Part shown: positions 6,758 to 10,878 of the stretch, one piece after another
Numbering within the stretch: the stretch's first letter is position 1
Layout: the number at the start of each line of letters is the position of its first letter
Assembly (NCBI GenBank): GCA_017424085.1
Contig: JAFPBP010000309.1
Span: 1-10,878 of the forward strand
Reading direction: 5' to 3'
DNA: 10,878 bases
Origin: Clostridia bacterium
GTDB taxonomy: Bacteria > Bacillota > Clostridia > Oscillospirales > UBA644
The notes under the pieces: generated by a model
What the model saw: only the letters and a program-made list of their open reading frames with translations
What the model was told of the DNA's origin: nothing
Database searches by the model: none
Position numbers and translations under genes: made by a program

Positions 6758-8035
6758 TTAATATTCTTGTCTGCGACGGAGGACGAAGAACACGCCTGCG
6801 GCAACGACCACGATCGCGCCCGCCCCGATCCCCAAGATTAAGGGGAGATTCACTGCTCCTGCAGTGGCGGATGCGGCACCGGGTCTGCCCGTGTTGGTGG
6901 AATCGTTGGCAATGCTCAATTGGGCAGTCATATCGCGCATGACGGTATAGGAGGAGGGATAATAGGTTCCGCCCGAGGGCTCCCGCGCTCCCGTGTTATG
7001 CATCTGGAAGGTAATGTGATCGGCGTAAAAATCAATGAACAGGACCTGAACCACGTAGGGATCCTCCGCTTTCAGACCGCCGGGCTGATAGGTGTAATCA
7101 TAGTACCCCAGAGAGCCCATGTGACAATAGATCCAGTTCTTGGATTCAACGGCGTTGTTCTCCAGCTTGGTCACCCGACCCTGAGAGGAGACCAGCTCCA
7201 TGGTGTTTTCCCGAACCTGGTATTCGTCGCCCCCGTGGACGTGACCGTAGCAGTAGATCACGTTGGGGTATTGAGAAAACAGATTCTTCAGCATGGAACC
7301 GGAATTCCGATCGGACCCTGCGGGAGAAACCACGCTTCCCATGGGATAATGGCTGAAGATGACCACGGTCTTATCCGCGCCGATGGCTTTCAACTGCTTT
7401 TCCACCCAATCGATCTGCTCGGGATAGATATATCCGTTGCTGCGCTTGGGACGGTAGGGAGTGTTGATGCCGATGAATTCCATGCCGTTCACGTTATAGC
7501 GATAGCACAGAACCTCGTTATACTTGCTTGTCCCCACGCCCATATCGTTGAAATACAGAACGTCGGCGTAGTTCCCCAAGGAGGATTTCGTCATCCATTT
7601 GGAATAATCCCCCGTATAGATGGAGTCTCCTGCGGCAACGCCGACCTCGGTCTCATGGTTTCCCGAAACCATCATGACCTTCCCGCCCTTGGAAGCACCG
7701 GAAAGGGTGTTAAAGACGGTCTCAATGGAGCGGTTCCACATCTGATTGGTCCATTCCAGCTGTCCGTTGTTGCTGACGATATCCCCGCCCACCAGAATTA
7801 CGTCGGCGCCGCCCTGCTTGACAACGTAATCAACGGCAGTAACCGTGGAGGGACGGATGGGGGTTGCATAGGATTGAATGCCATAGTCCACGTGCAGGTC
7901 CGCAAAGCAGGCGATGCGGAAGACCGGCTTCTTGCTCCCGTTATTGTAGCCCTCCACCACGGCGGCGGAGGACGCCACCGCAGACAGGAGAAGAACGGTT
8001 GCGAGGAACAGGGCAAAGATGACCCTTTTTTTCAT
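6758..8035 (-). CDS. Metallophosphoesterase paralog C: minimal secreted, membrane-anchored form
   Basis: 425 residues; ATG 8035-8033 follows GAGGTG. Residues 1-25 are a signal peptide (MKKRVIFALFLATVLLLSAV...). There is no N-terminal accessory domain: the phosphoesterase domain begins at about 38. Metal-binding motifs are complete: ADLH (Asp46, His48), GGD (Asp85), GNHE (Asn126, His127), SHYP (His229) and GHVHG (His265, His267). IGINTPYRPKRSNGYIYPEQ is almost identical to the same segment in D. CHMGSLGYYDY and VMRD follow. The linker is short, then a helix at about 397-419 and the basic tail LRRRQEY, giving an extracellular enzyme and a cytoplasmic tail. It lies 12 bp after B and 24 bp before D. 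The leader GCGAGGTGCGTTATGAAAAA closely resembles that of D (GTGAGGTGCCATATGAAAAA), so the duplication seems to include the leader. Substrate unknown. Confidence 0.9.
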   Translation of the reverse strand: MKKRVIFALFLATVLLLSAVASSAAVVEGYNNGSKKPVFRIACFADLHVDYGIQSYATPIRPSTVTAVDYVVKQGGADVILVGGDIVSNNGQLEWTNQMWNRSIETVFNTLSGASKGGKVMMVSGNHETEVGVAAGDSIYTGDYSKWMTKSSLGNYADVLYFNDMGVGTSKYNEVLCYRYNVNGMEFIGINTPYRPKRSNGYIYPEQIDWVEKQLKAIGADKTVVIFSHYPMGSVVSPAGSDRNSGSMLKNLFSQYPNVIYCYGHVHGGDEYQVRENTMELVSSQGRVTKLENNAVESKNWIYCHMGSLGYYDYTYQPGGLKAEDPYVVQVLFIDFYADHITFQMHNTGAREPSGGTYYPSSYTVMRDMTAQLSIANDSTNTGRPGAASATAGAVNLPLILGIGAGAIVVVAAGVFFVLRRRQEY

Positions 8036-8047
8036 AACGCACCTCGC

Positions 8048-9364
8048 TTACTTGGACTTTTTGCGGGAAACCAGAAGCACCACGCAGACCGCAGCGCCGA
8101 TCAGAACCACGGCACCCACAACGCCACCCACGATCCAGCCGGTAGCGGAGGAATTGTTGCTCGTGGGTTCGGTGTTGGTATCGGTCACGTCGGTGGAAGC
8201 GTCGGAGGAGGAATCGGTGTTGGTGTCGGCAGGCTTTCCGCTCAGCTCGGTTGCCATATCACGGATGACCGAGAAGGGCTTGACTGCTTGCGTCCCGTTG
8301 GGAGGAATCTTTTCCCCCGTATTGTAGGACTGGAAGGTGATGCGATCGGAATAGACGGAGATCAGAACGAACTGAACCACCTTGGGGTTGACCGCACCCA
8401 GACCGCCGGGCTGGTATTCGTTATCGTAATAGCCCATGGAGCCCATGTGGCAATAGATATACTGGCTGACAGTGAAGAGCATCTGCTCGCGATCCTGACA
8501 GAGGGCGCGTCCGGGGGTGGTAACGACCTCGCCGGTGGCATTCTTTGCCCAGTACTTGTCACCGCTGTGATAGTGACCGTAGCAGTAGATGATCTTGGGA
8601 TTCCGATTCAGGAGCGACGCCATGGTGGTACGGCAGGTATTTCCGTTCTGATCCATGGCAGAGTTGGGAGAGGTGATGGTGCGGATGGCGGTGAGGGGAT
8701 AGTGGCTGAAGATGATGATGGTCTTATCCTCGCCGATCTCTTCTACCTTTGCCTTGACCCAGTCGGTCTGCTCCTTATACCAGCCGCAGGAGGTTCCCTG
8801 CTTCTCCACGTAGGGAGTGTTGATGCCGATGAAGTCCAGACCGTTCAGGTTGTAATGATAGCAGAGAAGCTCTCCGTGGGGGCTCTGGTTGTTTTCCAGA
8901 TCGGAAACGTAAAGCTCGTCCAGCATCTCGGGCATGAACTTGGTATAGTCGCCCGAATAGTCGCCGGTCTTCTTGACTGCGGCGCTGGGCTCGGAGTCGT
9001 GGTTGCCCGTAACGTAAAGAACGGTGCCGGTCTTGGAGCCTTCTGCCATGGTCTTGGCGATGGCAGCCTTGGTCTTGGTGATCTTCGCTTCGCTCCAGGA
9101 GCCGCGTCCGCCCGTCATATCGCCGCCGACCAGCACGATATCCGCGCCGTCGTCGGTCACGTTCTTCAGCACGTCAATGGCGTTCTGAATGGAGGGGCGC
9201 ATGGGGAAATCCTGCCCCTGCAGGTTGTATTCCACGTGCAGGTCGGAAAAGCATGCGATCGTCATGATGGGCTCCTCTGCACCTGCAAACGCCACGGTAA
9301 AGGACGATGCGATGGCGACGAGCAGGGTCAGACAAAGAGCGATCTTCAAAAGTTTCGTTTTCAT
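8048..9364 (-). CDS. Metallophosphoesterase paralog B: secreted, membrane-anchored, no N-terminal domain
   Basis: 438 residues; ATG 9364-9362 follows a near-perfect AAGGAGGT site, the strongest ribosome binding site in the block. Signal peptide 1-28 (AFAGAEE gives a plausible signal peptidase I site). The phosphoesterase domain starts directly at about 33, with SDLH (Asp41, His43), GGD (Asp82), GNHD (Asn121, His122), SHYP (His221) and GHYHSG (His264, His266). IGINTPYVEKQGTSCGWYKE carries an insertion-like change where A, C and D have RSNGY. CHMGSMGYYDNEYQPGG is conserved. A Thr/Ser/Asp/Asn linker (about 376-406), a helix at about 409-433 and the tail SRKKSK complete it. Cys166, Cys193, Cys244, Cys289 and Cys305 make it the most cysteine-rich catalytic domain of the set, though no disulphide can be inferred from sequence alone. 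Probably acts on the outer membrane face; substrate unknown. Confidence 0.9.
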   Translation of the reverse strand: MKTKLLKIALCLTLLVAIASSFTVAFAGAEEPIMTIACFSDLHVEYNLQGQDFPMRPSIQNAIDVLKNVTDDGADIVLVGGDMTGGRGSWSEAKITKTKAAIAKTMAEGSKTGTVLYVTGNHDSEPSAAVKKTGDYSGDYTKFMPEMLDELYVSDLENNQSPHGELLCYHYNLNGLDFIGINTPYVEKQGTSCGWYKEQTDWVKAKVEEIGEDKTIIIFSHYPLTAIRTITSPNSAMDQNGNTCRTTMASLLNRNPKIIYCYGHYHSGDKYWAKNATGEVVTTPGRALCQDREQMLFTVSQYIYCHMGSMGYYDNEYQPGGLGAVNPKVVQFVLISVYSDRITFQSYNTGEKIPPNGTQAVKPFSVIRDMATELSGKPADTNTDSSSDASTDVTDTNTEPTSNNSSATGWIVGGVVGAVVLIGAAVCVVLLVSRKKSK

Positions 9365-9397
9365 AGGGAAACCTCCTTGGATATATGGGTAATTAAA

Positions 9398-10878
9398 TTA
9401 CTTTTTACGGGAAAGAGAGACGGCAATCACGGCAACGCCTGCCAAAATGATCACGCCCGAGATCACCAAAACTGCGACGGCGCCCGCGGTAAGGGCGGAT
9501 TTCCCTGTTACGGGAGCCTCGGAGGGAGCGTTCGTGGGATCGTTGGTGGAAGCATCGGAGTTGTCCGAGGAATCGGGATTATCCTCCGCGGGGATATGCT
9601 GTGCCAGCTGAACCGACAGATCACGCATGATGGTGTGGGAGCCCAGCTCATAGACCTTGGCATCCCCCGATTTTTCACCCACGTTATACATTTGGAAGGT
9701 GATGTGATCCTTGTAGAAATAGATCATCATCAGCTGAACGATCTGAGGCTCTGCCGCCTGCAGACCGCCGGGCTGGAACTGGTTGTTGTAATATCCCATG
9801 GAGCCCATATGGACGGTGTGATAGCCGTCTGTCTCATAGGCACCGTTCTCCAGAAGCACGGAATTTTTTCCGCACCCGATCAGCTCCGAGGTATCGTACC
9901 AGACGTACTGCTGATCGTTTCCGTGGATGTGCCCGTAGCAATACAGGGCGTTGGGGTATTTCTCAAGAACGGCGGTCAGCATGGTTTTGGAATCTCCGCT
10001 GACCCCCGAGGGAGTCTGAATGCCGTTCAAGGGATAGTGGCAGAAGACGATCACGGTCTTGTCGGCGCCGATCTGCTCCAGCTTCTGCTCCACCCACGTG
10101 ATCTGCGCGGGATAAATATAGCCGTTGCTTCGGGTATCACGGTAGGGGGTGTTGATGCCGATGAATTCCATGCCGTCCAGGGAATAATGATAGCACAGAA
10201 GCTCGTCGTACTTGCCGATCACGTTCATATCGCTGAGATAGAAATCGTCGGAGAAGGGACCTGCGGTCTCGGTCATGTAGTCCTCGTAATCGCCCGAATA
10301 ATAGTTGGCACCTGCGGCAATGCCCGCTTCGTTTTCATGGTTTCCCGAAACGTACAGGACCCACTCGTCGTAGCTTGCCAGAGCCAGCGCATCCTGCACC
10401 GATTTGATCGACCGCTTGATGAATCCGTCGGTCCAGGAGTTTTTCCCGTTGTTGCTGGTCACGTCGCCGCCCACCAGAACCACGTTGGCGCCGCCCAGCT
10501 CACGGCGAACGAATTCCGCCGCCTTGACGGTGCCCTTACGGACGGGGGAGGTCAGCCCCTGCAGACCGTAGTCCACGTGCAGGTCGGAGAAGCAGGCAAC
10601 CGAGAAAAGGGGCTCTTGGTCGGAATTATCGTATTCGGTATTGTGATTTTCGGTTCCGTAAACGGTAAAGGTGCTGCTGGAGGAGGAGGTGCCCGCATGC
10701 CAGCAGGAATTGGGCTTATAGGTGTTGGTGAAGCGCAGATAATAGGTCTTCCCTGCGTCCACTACGGAGATCTGCACGCTGTCTCCCTTAACGGTCAGAG
10801 TCAGATCCTGGGGCGTGTCGGACAGGTACGCCGTATTCGCCTTCATGTTCAGATACTTCCCCGATGCCTTCGCCTGCA
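9398..10878 (-). CDS. Metallophosphoesterase paralog A, 5' end outside window
   Basis: About 492 residues are visible and the frame is open to the window edge. The visible start GKYLNMKANTAYLSDTPQDL aligns with GKYLNLDAGNATLSDTPQNL in D, so the ATG at 10846 is internal and the true start with its signal peptide lies beyond 10878. After the end of the beta-rich domain (YYLRFTN, WHAGTSS) comes the phosphoesterase with SDLHVDYG, GGDVTSNN, GNHENEAG, CHYP and GHIHGN, a complete metal set. IGINTPYRDTRSNGY, TPSGVSGDSKTM and HMGSMGYYNNQFQPGG are shared with other copies; the second of these is specific to A and D. A Ser/Asp/Asn/Pro linker, a long helix and the tail SLSRKK end the protein. APVTG just before the helix resembles a sortase signal, but the other paralogs lack it. 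It is the first gene of the block seen here, 33 bp upstream of B. Confidence 0.88.
   Translation of the reverse strand, partial: QAKASGKYLNMKANTAYLSDTPQDLTLTVKGDSVQISVVDAGKTYYLRFTNTYKPNSCWHAGTSSSSSTFTVYGTENHNTEYDNSDQEPLFSVACFSDLHVDYGLQGLTSPVRKGTVKAAEFVRRELGGANVVLVGGDVTSNNGKNSWTDGFIKRSIKSVQDALALASYDEWVLYVSGNHENEAGIAAGANYYSGDYEDYMTETAGPFSDDFYLSDMNVIGKYDELLCYHYSLDGMEFIGINTPYRDTRSNGYIYPAQITWVEQKLEQIGADKTVIVFCHYPLNGIQTPSGVSGDSKTMLTAVLEKYPNALYCYGHIHGNDQQYVWYDTSELIGCGKNSVLLENGAYETDGYHTVHMGSMGYYNNQFQPGGLQAAEPQIVQLMMIYFYKDHITFQMYNVGEKSGDAKVYELGSHTIMRDLSVQLAQHIPAEDNPDSSDNSDASTNDPTNAPSEAPVTGKSALTAGAVAVLVISGVIILAGVAVIAVSLSRKK

Noticed and set aside
9398..9560. Sortase signal (APVTG before the helix and basic tail of paralog A)
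   Set aside because: The other four copies have a helix and basic tail but no LPxTG-like motif, so a simple membrane anchor explains the whole set. A chance match in a Pro/Thr/Ser-rich linker is likely, although A alone could be an exception.

Overview
The window looks like a piece of a Gram-positive, Clostridia-like (Bacillota) chromosome. This is inferred from strong AGGAGG/GAGGTG-type Shine-Dalgarno sites, short gaps between co-directional genes, a RelQ/YjbM-type small alarmone synthetase, a lipoprotein signal, and surface proteins that end in a Ser/Thr/Asp-rich linker, one membrane helix and a short basic tail. Most of the window is GC-rich. The first ~360 bases are visibly AT-richer (about 41% GC by hand count). 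Every supported gene lies on the minus strand, so transcription runs from high to low coordinates.

Region by region, in transcription order. Positions 10878 to 2023 hold five consecutive paralogous genes for secreted, membrane-anchored calcineurin-like metallophosphoesterases, here called A (9398-10878, 5' end outside the window), B (8048-9364), C (6758-8035), D (4404-6733, frameshifted near its 3' end) and E (2023-4362). The gaps are 33, 12, 24 and 41 bp, each gene inside the window has its own ribosome binding site, and no other gene is interspersed, so this is very probably one operon. A, D and E carry an extra N-terminal beta-rich domain of about 130-150 residues that B and C lack. E has an additional C-terminal domain. 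D has lost its reading frame just before the membrane anchor and carries a 75-bp tandem repeat in its linker. A strong intrinsic terminator (1954-1999) closes the operon.

The -35 box of the next promoter (1927-1956) sits inside the U-tract of that terminator. This promoter drives a ComEC/Rec2-type metallo-beta-lactamase-fold lipoprotein (1057-1908), followed after a short gap by a RelQ-like (p)ppGpp synthetase (380-1033). A separate extended -10 promoter (290-318) then drives a class I SAM-dependent methyltransferase (1-224, running off the window), which lies in the AT-richer stretch.

Working model (inference): the five-gene block lays down an array of related phosphoesterases on the outer face of the membrane. 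They probably act on different extracellular phosphate esters, with the N-terminal domain of A, D and E possibly binding glycans or envelope polymers. The adjacent MBL lipoprotein and alarmone synthetase form their own transcription unit. Nothing in the sequence identifies the substrates.
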